Source: Flavobacteriaceae bacterium PS02338 (lineage in GTDB: Bacteria > Bacteroidota > Bacteroidia > Sphingobacteriales > Sphingobacteriaceae). From it: 64,000 nt of DNA. The notes beneath the pieces were generated by a model that was given only the letters and a program-made list of their open reading frames with translations, was not told the origin of the DNA and made no database searches. Shown piece by piece: positions 45,516 to 55,145 of the stretch; the first letter of the stretch is position 1, and each line of letters begins with the position of its first letter. The stretch covers positions 248,001 through 312,000 of the forward strand of contig JASCOD010000001.1 in NCBI GenBank assembly GCA_029959615.1. Direction: 5' to 3'. The translations under genes and the position numbers were made by a program.

Positions 45516-46361
45516 TTACCTGAAAGGTTTTGCCTTCAGCAGTTCCCTGTTGGATACCTTCATTTGAAGGTGACGACCCCCGTTTTTTTCCATTAACTGT
45601 ATCACCAAGTCTTTCTGGTCCGGGATGGTGAATTTGGGGAGGGCAAAGACAAACATATCGCGTGTTTTTCCGGGAATCCCCTCTGGACTTTTGCTTATAA
45701 AAATTGGCAATACCTCCAATTCCTGTGAAGCAGTTCGGCTAGCCCTTTTCTGGTCACGGATGTAGAAGCGTAGCTGGTCTATGTCGTACCCTACGTTGGT
45801 GTAATTAGTGATCTTAAACTGAAAGTAGATCACATTATTCCGTATGAAAAGTTCCCGCAGATTGAATGATATCCCAAATGCTTCCTTTTGACGACCGCGA
45901 ACATAATTTCGGTTAGCCAGTAATTTGTTGGTGCATTCTCGGACTTCCGCTTCATTAAACTCTTCCTTGGGAAGAAACACCGTACTGCTTTGGCTGGCGC
46001 TGTTGCCCTGCAAGGACAGATTGATCGAGGCCGGATTTGCGGCGTACCGCACCACGAACGTATTCAATTTGCCATCGGCTGTAACAACACTCACATTGGA
46101 TGCAGTGAAATTAGCCTTTGCCGCTTTCAATTGCAGAATGTTTTCAACGCCTGCGGCCTTTTGTGCCAGTATATCCTGACTTCCGCGATCAACGCTCACA
46201 ATAGCGTACGGAAATATGATATTGCTGGTTTTGGTGTTACAGATCTCCAACTCGTATGAACTCAACTCATACAACTTTTTTTCACCGCTGTCCTGCGCAT
46301 AAAGGCAAAGGACATTAAACGACAGGAAAACTCCGGTGATCGCTTTTCTTAACTTTTTCAT
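45516..46361 (-). CDS. traN: conjugative transposon protein TraN (VirB9-like)
   Basis: 281 residues, DUF4138 family. Signal peptide MKKLRKAITGVFLSFNVLCLYAQ, then the N-terminal beta region (SNIIFPYAIVSVDRGSQDILAQKAAGVENILQLKAA) with the SNI.FPY.I.SVDRGS motif typical of TraN. The C-terminal domain includes FGISFNLRELFIRNNVIYFQFKITNYTNVGYDIDQLRFYIRDQKRASR. It forms part of the outer core of the type IV secretion channel with TraM. 23 nt after traM. Confidence 0.92.
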   Translation of the reverse strand: MKKLRKAITGVFLSFNVLCLYAQDSGEKKLYELSSYELEICNTKTSNIIFPYAIVSVDRGSQDILAQKAAGVENILQLKAAKANFTASNVSVVTADGKLNTFVVRYAANPASINLSLQGNSASQSSTVFLPKEEFNEAEVRECTNKLLANRNYVRGRQKEAFGISFNLRELFIRNNVIYFQFKITNYTNVGYDIDQLRFYIRDQKRASRTASQELEVLPIFISKSPEGIPGKTRDMFVFALPKFTIPDQKDLVIQLMEKNGGRHLQMKVSNRELLKAKPFR

Positions 46362-46384
46362 ATTTCTTCATTTTTGATTGATAT

Positions 46385-47593
46385 TTACATACTGGTATTC
46401 TGGCGCTGCTTTTCGTCCCGTAGCAAAATCTGGTAACCAGCTTTAACCCTTACCCGGATCAGTTTTGCCTTCTTTGAGAACATGCCTTTGATCATTTCCA
46501 CGCCCGCGCCAGCTGCCTGTGAACCCCAAGAACCGTCAAGTCCGTTGAGACTAACGCCCTGCAAAGGTTTATCAGCGGATTGTTTGGCGACGTCTCTTGT
46601 GATCGAGCCAGGAATGTGCACTCCGTCGATACCATCCATGTCAAAGACCAAAAGGTCTACTGGGTACAAGGAGCTACCAAATCGAATGCTTTCGATCCTG
46701 ATCCCCAATCTTTCACCGGACAGTTGTGCGGTTCCGAAGACGAAATGATCTTTAGGTATGTGAACACCGTTTATGTAGACATCATCGATCAATCTCATCT
46801 TGATCGTTGAACCGTTGACCACGACCTGGTCTTCATGCACTACCGCACGTATAGCATTGTACTCAATGTCAGCAAAACCTTTCTGATCCAGGGAATAGAA
46901 GCCATTGCTGCTGTCTTTCTGCTGCTGTGCAAGGTGAGTTACTTTCTGACCTTTTGTCTTCTTTGTGACCGGAAAGACTTCCCCGCGACGTTTGGCGGAA
47001 CTTTCCCGCAAACGTTCATTGGCAAGCTCGGGGTTCTGGATTTCCATCACTTTATCGAGCAAGGTGTTAAGCTGATCGATCTCCGGATCTGCCTGCTGTT
47101 GGATGGGCGCATTGTCATAGTCAGATGGGTAATTGTTGTCATATCCGGAGATAACCTGACGGCCTCCGTATGAGCCGGCGCTCCGGTAACTACCTCGTTC
47201 GTTCCAGTCATTGTTGTACTGTTGCCCGTTATGCATCTGCCTTTCCAGATCATTCAGTCCCTGATAGATCTGGTTGGCCCTATGATCACCGTAAGGATCT
47301 ACCGATCTACCGGCGCTGTACCTGTAGTTCGTGTCCATTTTCATCTGTTCGCGCAATTTTGCACTGTCCCGTTCTGCCAGTTCATAGTAGCTCAACTTAT
47401 CTTGCGGCTGGTTTGCATTATTGGCTCCTGGCAATTGCTTGTTGAGCGCTGCCGTCTCCTTTGCCTGTTCATCCCGACCAACACCTGAACCACCGCCCAG
47501 AAGCCAGAATATAATGGTCAAAAAAGGGATAGCGATAATAGGTATCACCAGGTAGAACCTTTTGTCCCTTGCAATTTTTCCTTCTGTTTTCAT
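46385..47593 (-). CDS. traM: conjugative transposon protein TraM (VirB10-like)
   Basis: 402 residues. One N-terminal membrane helix (YLVIPIIAIPFLTIIFWLLGG, 12-32), a Pro/Gln/Arg-rich periplasmic linker of about 150 residues, and a C-terminal beta domain: IRAVVHEDQVVVNGSTIKMRLIDDVYINGVHIPKDHFVFGTAQL to LYPVDLLVFDMDGIDGVHIPG. This is the inner-to-outer membrane energy-coupling protein of the channel. Its place between the traL-position gene and traN matches CTnDOT order. Confidence 0.92.
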   Translation of the reverse strand: MKTEGKIARDKRFYLVIPIIAIPFLTIIFWLLGGGSGVGRDEQAKETAALNKQLPGANNANQPQDKLSYYELAERDSAKLREQMKMDTNYRYSAGRSVDPYGDHRANQIYQGLNDLERQMHNGQQYNNDWNERGSYRSAGSYGGRQVISGYDNNYPSDYDNAPIQQQADPEIDQLNTLLDKVMEIQNPELANERLRESSAKRRGEVFPVTKKTKGQKVTHLAQQQKDSSNGFYSLDQKGFADIEYNAIRAVVHEDQVVVNGSTIKMRLIDDVYINGVHIPKDHFVFGTAQLSGERLGIRIESIRFGSSLYPVDLLVFDMDGIDGVHIPGSITRDVAKQSADKPLQGVSLNGLDGSWGSQAAGAGVEMIKGMFSKKAKLIRVRVKAGYQILLRDEKQRQNTSM

Positions 47594-47602
47594 ACTTTAG
47601 CT

Positions 47603-48055
47603 TTATTTGATACCTATTAAATTTTCGAGTGATCTGGCACTATCCAGTAGTCCAGGGCGCGCCTTCATGATACTATCGTAAACTATTCGTCCATCTGGCG
47701 ACGCCCGTATACTGTCCATGAATTTCCTGAAAGTCCTAATTCGCTTAAGCTCAACAGTGTATGCGTCTCTCAATATTTGAGGTTGTTCCGGATTCTTGGG
47801 AATCTTGATCGAACCGACCCTGATTTCGCTACCACGGGGACTACCAATCAGTACCCAACCGTTATAGATCATGCTAAATGCGACGAAAAGCGATAATCCG
47901 ACGAGCAGGGTACGTTTTGATCTGCCATTGAACTTCATGGCCATCCAGTCCGCCCATCTTTTCTGCAATCGTCCAAAACTTTCTCTGAATGTTCCTGCAA
48001 TTCTGCCAATCGCCTGGTCGCGCGCGGCAGAAATTCTTTTCTTGAATATTTTCAT
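47603..48055 (-). CDS. membrane protein in the traL position
   Basis: 150 residues. A basic N-terminal region (KIFKKRISAARDQAIGRIAGTFRESFGRLQKRWADW) is followed by one membrane helix (TLLVGLSLFVAFSMIYNGWVLIG, 49-71) and a C-terminal extracytoplasmic segment. The gene starts 1 nt after the traK stop. I recognise no domain; the slot between traK and traM is that of traL, which is small and poorly conserved. Likely an accessory inner-membrane channel component. Confidence 0.7.
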   Translation of the reverse strand: MKIFKKRISAARDQAIGRIAGTFRESFGRLQKRWADWMAMKFNGRSKRTLLVGLSLFVAFSMIYNGWVLIGSPRGSEIRVGSIKIPKNPEQPQILRDAYTVELKRIRTFRKFMDSIRASPDGRIVYDSIMKARPGLLDSARSLENLIGIK

Positions 48056-48056
48056 G

Positions 48057-48677
48057 TTACCTTCTGTTAATTGTTTTGATATCCCTGTTCTCGATGGTAC
48101 TCCAGCGCTCGATCAGGAAGCCATGAGGATTATTGTCAGATCTCGACACGTTCCTGAGCGCTCCGTCAGTGATCAGGCTTCTGGTGGTCACCGTGGTTGG
48201 TCTTACAATCTGTTGAGTGGCGTAGCACCTGAAAATGTATGGATCATTGTCGATGTTTACTTGCACGCTGTCGATGGTAATTGTCTGGTTTATGTTCCCG
48301 GAGATCAATCCCGCATAATAACCTGTCTCGCGCATATCATCATACAATCGTTTGGCTGAACCGTCTGCTAGAAAAAGTGCCTTTGAAATGTTTTCCTTGA
48401 TGGCGTCATCATCCGGATCAAGGGTAAAAAAGAGCCGGTGGAATGTCCTTATGTGATCACGTGCTTCAACCGAAACGTTGTCCTTCCTGTCAGATGCATA
48501 AGCGTCGAACACTTTTCCGTTTGCCAGAATATAGATCTTATTCTGCATATTCTCTACAATGATCAGACTTTTGAACACGGCACAGCATGTGATGATCGTT
48601 AGGGCACAAACGGTAATGACACAAAAACGGCGTACCTGTCTGAATGCCTGATCGATATTTTTGGCTTTTGTAAACAT
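48057..48677 (-). CDS. traK: conjugative transposon protein TraK (VirB8-like)
   Basis: 206 residues. N-terminal cytoplasmic part KNIDQAFRQVRRFCVITVCALT with one membrane helix (about 15-40), then a periplasmic NTF2-like domain: NKIYILANGKVFDAYASDRKDNVSVEARDHIRTFHRLFFTLDPDD is the typical TraK string, and TITIDSVQVNIDNDPYIFRCYATQQIVRPTTVTTRSL the second half. VirB8-like assembly factor. 10 nt after traJ. Confidence 0.93.
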   Translation of the reverse strand: MFTKAKNIDQAFRQVRRFCVITVCALTIITCCAVFKSLIIVENMQNKIYILANGKVFDAYASDRKDNVSVEARDHIRTFHRLFFTLDPDDDAIKENISKALFLADGSAKRLYDDMRETGYYAGLISGNINQTITIDSVQVNIDNDPYIFRCYATQQIVRPTTVTTRSLITDGALRNVSRSDNNPHGFLIERWSTIENRDIKTINRR

Positions 48678-48687
48678 AGCTTTGAGT

Positions 48688-49746
48688 TTATTTCATCAAC
48701 TTGAAAGGAGAAGTTGTTACCGTATTGAACCCAGCAGTCGTTTTGCTTTGCAACGCACCACCACCGCCAGCTTGCATAATGTAGCTGGCCACACTCGGAA
48801 CAGAAAAGTAACCGACGATCCCGATGATCATAAAGATCATGTACGCCGTATCGGTCTCACTAAAGAAAGAGGGATCTCCCTGCGAGGCTATCTCGGCAAT
48901 GTCTTTTTTAAGCATTTCTTCCTGGATTTTACCAATGATGGCACCGAAAATATTGGCGACCGGAAGCCATAGGAAGATATTGATGTACCTTGCGATCCAA
49001 GCTGTAAGGGTATGTTGGAAGCCGTCGAAAACGGCAAGTCCGAATACCAGTGGTCCAAGTATGGACAGTACGACCAGTTGGAACGTTCGTAGTGTATTAA
49101 TACAGAGTGCTGCCGCTTCGAAGACAATCCGCAGGATTTCGCTAAAAAGTGTGCGGATCCAGAACTTGAAAAGGAACCACATCTTCTGTCCGTTGAATTT
49201 AAAGTGGTTTCCAAGTCCTTCCAACATTCCTTCATCAGAAGGATCTGCCCCGTCATTGGTATAGCGGTACCATCTATCCTGGTCGCCCATCCCATCATTA
49301 CCAACATACATCTGCCATGCTTCGGTATTGATCATTGCTTCCTGCCTTTTTAGGAGCAGGACGGCAACAGCGGCATTGGAATTGTCCACCATCGCAGATG
49401 TCCCGGTCACGGTAGGTTTCATGATTGTATTGATCATCGCCAGAACTGATGGAAAGATCATGATACAGAAGCCAAGTACGAAAGGCCGGAACAAGGGATA
49501 AAAGTCAATTGGTTCAGCCTTTGAAATGTGGTTCCAAACACGGTAAGCAATGTAGAAAGTGGCTCCAAATCCCGCCAGTGCCCTTGAAACACCGATCAAC
49601 TCGCTACATAAAGGCATCATCTGGTCATAAATGCTTTCCAGCAAATGATGCAGACCAGCCACACCACTGTCCGATGCCTGCCCGAATGCAAATGCGGGAA
49701 ATAACAAGAGCGTTATTATTCCAATAATTTTCATTGAATTTTTCAT
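48688..49746 (-). CDS. traJ: conjugative transposon protein TraJ (VirB6-like)
   Basis: 352 residues with a signal-like N-terminus (IIGITLLLFPAFAFGQA) and about six membrane helices in the TrbL/VirB6 layout. Characteristic parts are SRALAGFGATFYIAYRVWNHISKAEPIDFYPLFRPF and the long helix block TLRTFQLVVLSILGPLVFGLAVFDGFQHTLTAWIARYINIFLWLPVANIFGA. It ends PSVASYIMQAGGGGALQ. Polytopic inner-membrane channel protein. 5 nt after the upstream gene. Confidence 0.92.
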   Translation of the reverse strand: MKNSMKIIGIITLLLFPAFAFGQASDSGVAGLHHLLESIYDQMMPLCSELIGVSRALAGFGATFYIAYRVWNHISKAEPIDFYPLFRPFVLGFCIMIFPSVLAMINTIMKPTVTGTSAMVDNSNAAVAVLLLKRQEAMINTEAWQMYVGNDGMGDQDRWYRYTNDGADPSDEGMLEGLGNHFKFNGQKMWFLFKFWIRTLFSEILRIVFEAAALCINTLRTFQLVVLSILGPLVFGLAVFDGFQHTLTAWIARYINIFLWLPVANIFGAIIGKIQEEMLKKDIAEIASQGDPSFFSETDTAYMIFMIIGIVGYFSVPSVASYIMQAGGGGALQSKTTAGFNTVTTSPFKLMK

Positions 49747-49751
49747 CTGAT

Positions 49752-50393
49752 CTAAAATTTGATTCCGTATAGTTTTTCCACAGATTGCGCGTCAGCTTTG
49801 TCCGAACGGCGCATCTTACCAAGCGTCGCAGCTGAACTATTGAAGCTCCTTAAGAAACTCAGTTTGTTTTCCATCTCCAGGAAGATCCGGTCTATGGCCT
49901 GTAGGCGTTCGTCGTCGGTCATACGTGTTTTTCCGGAACTGAGTACCGTGGTAAGTTCCTGTAGGTTTTGAAAACTCTGGTCGAGCAGTCTCTTGTGGAC
50001 ATTTGCCATGTATGCCAGCTCATTTGGGTTAAAGTTCCCTTTTGAACTGAACCTCGCATAGGAATTGCGGCATTCGTTAACAAGGCGGTATTGGTACTGG
50101 ATGGTGGTTGCCACCCGACTGTAGTTCCGCACCGTTGGGCTTACATTAAGCAAACTATTTAGATGATTGCTATGCAGCGTAAAATCATCCTTGGATATGT
50201 TCTTGATCCGATTATATCCCTGGCTCACGATCTGGTAGCCATTCCGAAGCTGGTTCAGCATTGTCCTCATCTGGTTAAGTTTCTGAATATTCAATGCCAA
50301 TTGCTGCGCTTCTTTCGTCTGTGCTGCACCGTTGAAATAGCAGACGAACGCGACCATCAACGTGCAGTACATTTTTAATGCTATAGTTTTCAT
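49752..50393 (-). CDS. TraI/VirB5-like exported protein, paralogue 3
   Basis: 213 residues, signal MKTIALKMYCTLMVAFVCYFNGAAQ. The mature protein is almost all helix and shares with its two upstream neighbours a C-terminal pattern: a sGNF...EL..M segment, a Q..NL..L linker, then MTDDERLQAIDRIFLEM and a final D...V..LYGI. It looks like a VirB5/TraI-type pilus or periplasmic component. The three are arranged head-to-tail directly before traJ. Confidence 0.72.
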   Translation of the reverse strand: MKTIALKMYCTLMVAFVCYFNGAAQTKEAQQLALNIQKLNQMRTMLNQLRNGYQIVSQGYNRIKNISKDDFTLHSNHLNSLLNVSPTVRNYSRVATTIQYQYRLVNECRNSYARFSSKGNFNPNELAYMANVHKRLLDQSFQNLQELTTVLSSGKTRMTDDERLQAIDRIFLEMENKLSFLRSFNSSAATLGKMRRSDKADAQSVEKLYGIKF

Positions 50394-50403
50394 ACCTTAA
50401 TAA

Positions 50404-51024
50404 TTATCTATTGTTAAAATTTGGGTTGTAGAGGCCCCTGATATGTTCGATGTCGTTTTTTTCCCTCAGCCTGGATAGGCGCAGTACTTCAACATCGCTA
50501 CAGAACATTTTTGCAAAACGAAATGCCCCAACCATACGGTCATAAAGCTGGTCGATCCGCTGCACCCTCTGTCCATCGGTCATTTTGTACTGTCCATTAA
50601 TCAGTAGCAGATCAAGATTTCGAAGAATCTCCCTGCAATCACTTTGTACCTTCGCATAGGTGCTGTTCAATTCTTTTATTTCTTCCTGTTGGTAAACGCC
50701 GCTTTTTGCAACGTTCCTGATCGTTACCTCAAATGTGCGTCTGATCGCCTGGTGCATGGTTCTGATATCCTGCACCTTGTCGCCGTTCTTTACATTATTA
50801 TTCACCGTAGAAAGAGAGCTGAAATAGTTGTTAAAAAGTTGAAGAGTTACGTTTTTATGGGTACTTATATTTCGAAGTCCTTGCTGATCGATGTTACTCT
50901 TCTCGCGGCCAAGACTATTCTGTAGCTTCAACTTGATCATCTGCTGTAACTGGACAGCCCGTTCTTGTGCATTAGCACCATTCATCCCGAATAGCACCAA
51001 AATTAAAATCACTACTGCTTTCAT
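50404..51024 (-). CDS. TraI/VirB5-like exported protein, paralogue 2
   Basis: 206 residues, signal MKAVVILILVLFGMNGANAQ. All-helical; the pattern YQQEEIKELNSTYAKVQSDCREILRNLDLLLINGQYKMTDGQRVQRIDQLYDRM parallels the neighbours, and it ends with HIRGLYNPNFNNR. Automatic labels sometimes call such genes TerB-like; I see no tellurite-resistance features. Most likely a periplasmic conjugation subunit. 6 nt after paralogue 1. Confidence 0.7.
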   Translation of the reverse strand: MKAVVILILVLFGMNGANAQERAVQLQQMIKLKLQNSLGREKSNIDQQGLRNISTHKNVTLQLFNNYFSSLSTVNNNVKNGDKVQDIRTMHQAIRRTFEVTIRNVAKSGVYQQEEIKELNSTYAKVQSDCREILRNLDLLLINGQYKMTDGQRVQRIDQLYDRMVGAFRFAKMFCSDVEVLRLSRLREKNDIEHIRGLYNPNFNNR

Positions 51025-51030
51025 ACCTTG

Positions 51031-51720
51031 TTAATTATCTATTCCGTATAATGTCCTTACTTTCTCTATATCCTGTCTGGTTTTAGCTCGTGACAGGCTC
51101 AATTGGATGTTACTCGCATTGAAACGGCGCATGTCATCGTAGTTCCGCTGAACATCATCTCCGATCTCATTGGTCAGCTCCATCCGTTTTGCATCGCTCA
51201 TCTGCGTTGTGTAAGAAGTAGTGATCGTTCGCAGATTTTTAACATTTTGCAATGTTTGTCTGGTAATTCCAGTGTACACCCTCTGCATCTGTTTCAGTTC
51301 CTGGGCAGTAAAATTCCCATCCCGGCGCAGTAGCTCCCATGTCCTGCTGTATTCATTTGTAATACGCCATTGCATTTGCATGATGTCCTTCACCCGTTGA
51401 TAATCGCGGATAACATCGTTCACCTTTCGAAGCTCATCGAAATACTTCTGGTATTGCTCACGCTGCTTTCTTGACCAGTCCGAAATCTCATTGAGCCGCT
51501 GACGGGCCATTTCGTTTTCCATCTTTTTTTGTGCGTTTTGTAAGTCCAGAGTTTTATTCTGAAGTTTCTGGATCTTGATGTCCGCTGCTTTGATCGCTTT
51601 GACTACGATTGCTTTAATAAGTCCAATTATTCCTGCTTGTGCGTGATTTGTTGGAAGAATGAGCAGTGCTGCAAATGCTATTGCTAACATTACTCTTTTT
51701 AGATACTTTTTCATGATCAT
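51031..51720 (-). CDS. TraI/VirB5-like exported protein, paralogue 1
   Basis: 229 residues. Signal LMLAIAFAALLILPTNHAQA-like stretch (residues 11-30), a mature coiled-coil stretch (KIQKLQNKTLDLQNAQKKMENEMARQRLNEI), then the shared block GNFTAQELKQMQRVYTGITRQTLQNVKNLRTITTS...MSDAKRMELTNEIGDDVQ and the terminal VRTLYGI. The IKAADIKIQKLQN start is characteristic of TraI/DUF4141-type VirB5 homologues, so this copy is the best traI candidate. Confidence 0.75.
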   Translation of the reverse strand: MIMKKYLKRVMLAIAFAALLILPTNHAQAGIIGLIKAIVVKAIKAADIKIQKLQNKTLDLQNAQKKMENEMARQRLNEISDWSRKQREQYQKYFDELRKVNDVIRDYQRVKDIMQMQWRITNEYSRTWELLRRDGNFTAQELKQMQRVYTGITRQTLQNVKNLRTITTSYTTQMSDAKRMELTNEIGDDVQRNYDDMRRFNASNIQLSLSRAKTRQDIEKVRTLYGIDN

Positions 51721-51792
51721 GAATTTTCGTAAATAACTATTTGTAGCCGTAGTGATTAGGTTTACAAGAAAGTGCAGATCTCCTGTATTAAG

Positions 51793-52617
51793 TCACAAAC
51801 CTTTGCTTTTCCTTTTCCTCGTATTTTTTTGCTTGCTCCCTTCATCGTGCTCCTTTGAGTTTACATTTTTGATGGTTATTCCATAGGTGCTCAAAGGAAC
51901 TTGCTTTGCAACATGATGTAGCTGTAGGTTCTCATGCAGCAAACCCTGCCGTGGATTGTTCGTAATTAAAAAATTGCTGCCTATTGGATCTAGTTTGCTC
52001 AGCTCGGGAATCTCAAGAATAACAAGGTTTTCATCGAAATCTTTTCTTCCGTCACTAGTATCGACCGGAATGTGTTTCTCTCGGTCGTAAAACAGATGAA
52101 GTACCTGTTGATCATCAATAAAATGATTGTCGTGGAAGTCTCCCAGATAGATCGGCTGTTCTCCCACTAAGGGAATAAGTCCATAATTGAAAACATCAAT
52201 TTCATAACGTTTTCCCATGAGGTCGATCATCACCGGACAACCACGCATCCGCATCGCATATACTTCCTGGTCAACCATGATCTCAAAGTCACTTTTAAAG
52301 GCAATGTCCCGCAGTGTACAATTGTACTTTTTGCACATTCCATCAGGATCGATCACTGCAATCCTGGGTACGGTCACTTTGATGACATCAGAACTATCTC
52401 GACTAATATTCTTTTCGTTCCATTGTTTCAAATTGCGCTCATAGACTGCACATTTTAACGATTTATGATAATCAAATTCGTAATGGGAGCCATGATCGAC
52501 CATAAATCCAAAACAGATCTCGTTGTTGGGATTTGCCTTTTCGACCAAGGCGATCTTATCGATATCGAACAGATAGTCATCGCCTGCAATGTTCAATACT
52601 GGGAATTCCTTTTTCAT
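51793..52617 (-). CDS. element protein of unknown family, paralogue of the 56.2-kb gene
   Basis: 274 residues, no signal or membrane helix. Beta-rich, with IAGDDYLFDIDKIALVEKAN at the start, PRIAVIDPDGMCKKYNCTLRDI in the middle, PVMIDLMGKRYEIDVFNYGLIPL and LSKLDPIGSNFLI. Those four segments match, in the same order, parts of the 241-residue protein at 56230-56955, so the two are distant paralogues. It ends in a basic tail KNTRKRKSKGL. It lies between traG and the VirB5-like genes. Function unknown. Confidence 0.65.
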   Translation of the reverse strand: MKKEFPVLNIAGDDYLFDIDKIALVEKANPNNEICFGFMVDHGSHYEFDYHKSLKCAVYERNLKQWNEKNISRDSSDVIKVTVPRIAVIDPDGMCKKYNCTLRDIAFKSDFEIMVDQEVYAMRMRGCPVMIDLMGKRYEIDVFNYGLIPLVGEQPIYLGDFHDNHFIDDQQVLHLFYDREKHIPVDTSDGRKDFDENLVILEIPELSKLDPIGSNFLITNNPRQGLLHENLQLHHVAKQVPLSTYGITIKNVNSKEHDEGSKQKNTRKRKSKGL

Positions 52618-52630
52618 AATTGTGTATTTT

Positions 52631-55099
52631 TTACGCCCTCTCTCTTAAATCTTCTGCCATTGCCATGATTCCCCTGCGTATGTCACCGCCAAATCGTTCG
52701 GCGTATTCCGTCAGCTTAACTTTTTCTGTCTGCTCGGTAGTGTAAGCCAGGTATTCTTCGGTACTCACTTCCGTACGGTACACCCTGCTATGCGTTCCGC
52801 CCAAGCTGATAAATACCTCTTTGTATTTTTTAGTCGGATCATTTGCCTTATTTAAGGAGAGTACCATCGATTTTTCTTTGTCGGTCAGACCCAACAATTC
52901 CTGGATCAGATCGAATTTGTTCTGGTACTTGGATTGGTCCAGCAAGATCTTACAGTCCGAATTATTGATGATCGCCTGTTTCACAACAGGGGATGAAATG
53001 ATATCTTCAATATCCTGGGTTACGACGATGGCCTCACCAAAGAATTTTCTTACGGTCTTGAAAAGATATTTGATATACTCGGCGAAACCTTCCTTCATCA
53101 GCGCTTTCCAGGCCTCTTCGATTAAAATCGTCTTCCGGATACCCTTAAGTTTTCGCATCTTACTGATAAACACTTCCATGATAATGATGGTAACCACGGG
53201 AAATAATATGGGGTGATCCTTTATATTGTCCAGCTCGAACACGATAAAGCGTTCCTGGAGCAGATCTAGATTTTCAGTGGCATTAAGGAGGTAGTCGAAT
53301 TCGCCGCCTTTGTAATATGGACGAAGCACGTACAAGAAATTGTTGACATCGAAATCCCTTTGGTTCACTTTGTCAGACTCCAGGACCCCCACATATTGCT
53401 CCTTCAGAAATTCGTAGAAAGAATTAAAGCAGGGAAAAATGGCTGTATTACGTGTCAAATAATCGAAATATCCAGTAACGGCATTCGACAGGGCAACATA
53501 CTCCGCCCTCGTGAATTTTTCGTCATCCTTCTTCCAAAGTGCCAGTAAAAGGGTCTTTATACTCTCTTTCTTTTCCGTGTCTAAGGTATCACCGTCGGTT
53601 AGGTAGAAGGGATTGAATTTGATCGGATTCTCTTCTGTATAGGTGAAATAGTAACCTCTCAGAAGCTCACACAGCCCTCTGTAACTGTGACCGACATCCA
53701 CGATGACCGCATGCGCGTTATGCTCATGGTAACTTCTTTCGAAATGATTGGTAAAGAAAGACTTACCTGAACCACTGCCGCCTAAAACGAATTTGTTCCG
53801 ATTTGTAATAAGACCCTTCTTCATAGGTTCGTCGCTGATGTCAACGTGTAAGGGCTTACCCGTCAGCCGATCGCCCAAACGAAGTCCGAACGTACTTGGT
53901 GATGATTGGGACCCTGTTTCCAAATTGAGGAAACATGAAGCTTGTTCTGCAAATGTGTCGAAGGTGTCATTAACCGGGAAATCGCCCGCATTTCCTGGTA
54001 TGCCCGCCCAAAATATCTGCGGTGCACCCACCGTTTCCAATTTTGCTGTTGCATCCATTTGTGCAAGAGCGGATGTGACCTGGTTACGAAGATCTTTCAG
54101 TCCATCTTTGTCATTAGTCCAGGCCATCACATTAAAATGAGCCTTTACCGGTAGTCGTTGATGGCTGATCGCTTCATTTAGGAAGTCATTGACAGCATCC
54201 CTGGCGATGGCATTTTCACGGCTGTATGCTGATAATGACTGTAAGCGAAGTCTTTTACTTTCCAGCTGTTTGATTGTCTTGGCCGGATCTTCCACGAGTA
54301 CGTACTGACTGTAAATATGATTGCATGGCAAGAGTTGTCCCAGGGGACTGGCAAAACCTACGGAAAACTTAGTCTTGTCTGTAGAATACCGTTCGTAGTT
54401 AATGCGGCTGCTACAATTGCTCGGAACGGATTCAACGTCACCCAGAGTATACAGCTGGCAATACTTATCACCAATTCTTAAGACCTCATCAAAAGAAATA
54501 TCTCCGATCAGAAGATCCTTGTTCCTCTCATTCAAGCACAAGTATTTTTCCAACAAACCGACATTTGTAGCCTGGCTCATCAATTGATCTCCACCCATAC
54601 GTGACAGTTCTACGAACCCACTGTCTTCTAAAATCCTCTTGAACTGTCCGCAGCTATCCAAGAATTCCTGCAAACTTTTTGCATCCAATGTTTCTTCAGG
54701 AGCTATGTTGCGTCGAACAAGGTTTGAAAACAGAGAAGAACTCAGTTTCCTGCCTTTAGGTAATTTAGTCAGCATGATATAGCAGCTGTGATCTAAGTAG
54801 GGCCGCTCATTAAAAAACCTTTCACTGCTCCGGCTCAGAAAGCTTGTGTCCTCTTTGCCGAAATCCGCTTTGTACTTTGCCTGAACGAACCAATCCTGTT
54901 TACAAAAAATGCTATGTTTCGGGAGCACCTTAAACGCCTTAATGAAGGCATGATGTAACGCTTCATATTCCGTGTCCGAAAGCGAAAAAACTTCCGGCAG
55001 TTTCACCCTGTAAACCACCGTGAAATCTCCTTTTTTGCTTAAGATACAGTCGTTCTCCACATCCATTATTGGATACATTTCCTCAATCACCTTTTCCAT
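52631..55099 (-). CDS. traG: conjugation ATPase TraG (VirB4-like)
   Basis: 822 residues. VirB4-type traffic ATPase powering the type IV secretion channel. Walker A LGGSGSGKSFF near 438, Walker B TILIEEAWKALM near 662, plus the Gln motif VVTQDIEDI. The N-terminal domain includes YPIMDVENDCILSKKGDFTVVYRV, typical of the Bacteroidota TraG family. In CTnDOT nomenclature this is TraG; the coupling protein (VirD4) is a different gene and is outside the window. Confidence 0.95.
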   Translation of the reverse strand: MEKVIEEMYPIMDVENDCILSKKGDFTVVYRVKLPEVFSLSDTEYEALHHAFIKAFKVLPKHSIFCKQDWFVQAKYKADFGKEDTSFLSRSSERFFNERPYLDHSCYIMLTKLPKGRKLSSSLFSNLVRRNIAPEETLDAKSLQEFLDSCGQFKRILEDSGFVELSRMGGDQLMSQATNVGLLEKYLCLNERNKDLLIGDISFDEVLRIGDKYCQLYTLGDVESVPSNCSSRINYERYSTDKTKFSVGFASPLGQLLPCNHIYSQYVLVEDPAKTIKQLESKRLRLQSLSAYSRENAIARDAVNDFLNEAISHQRLPVKAHFNVMAWTNDKDGLKDLRNQVTSALAQMDATAKLETVGAPQIFWAGIPGNAGDFPVNDTFDTFAEQASCFLNLETGSQSSPSTFGLRLGDRLTGKPLHVDISDEPMKKGLITNRNKFVLGGSGSGKSFFTNHFERSYHEHNAHAVIVDVGHSYRGLCELLRGYYFTYTEENPIKFNPFYLTDGDTLDTEKKESIKTLLLALWKKDDEKFTRAEYVALSNAVTGYFDYLTRNTAIFPCFNSFYEFLKEQYVGVLESDKVNQRDFDVNNFLYVLRPYYKGGEFDYLLNATENLDLLQERFIVFELDNIKDHPILFPVVTIIIMEVFISKMRKLKGIRKTILIEEAWKALMKEGFAEYIKYLFKTVRKFFGEAIVVTQDIEDIISSPVVKQAIINNSDCKILLDQSKYQNKFDLIQELLGLTDKEKSMVLSLNKANDPTKKYKEVFISLGGTHSRVYRTEVSTEEYLAYTTEQTEKVKLTEYAERFGGDIRRGIMAMAEDLRERA

Positions 55100-55145
55100 C
55101 TCACTTATCCATTAAGTCCATCTCTGGACTTGATTAAACCTGTTC

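Noticed and set aside
50404..51024. TerB-type tellurite resistance gene
   Set aside because: It has a signal peptide and matches its VirB5-like neighbours; no tellurite-resistance gene is nearby.
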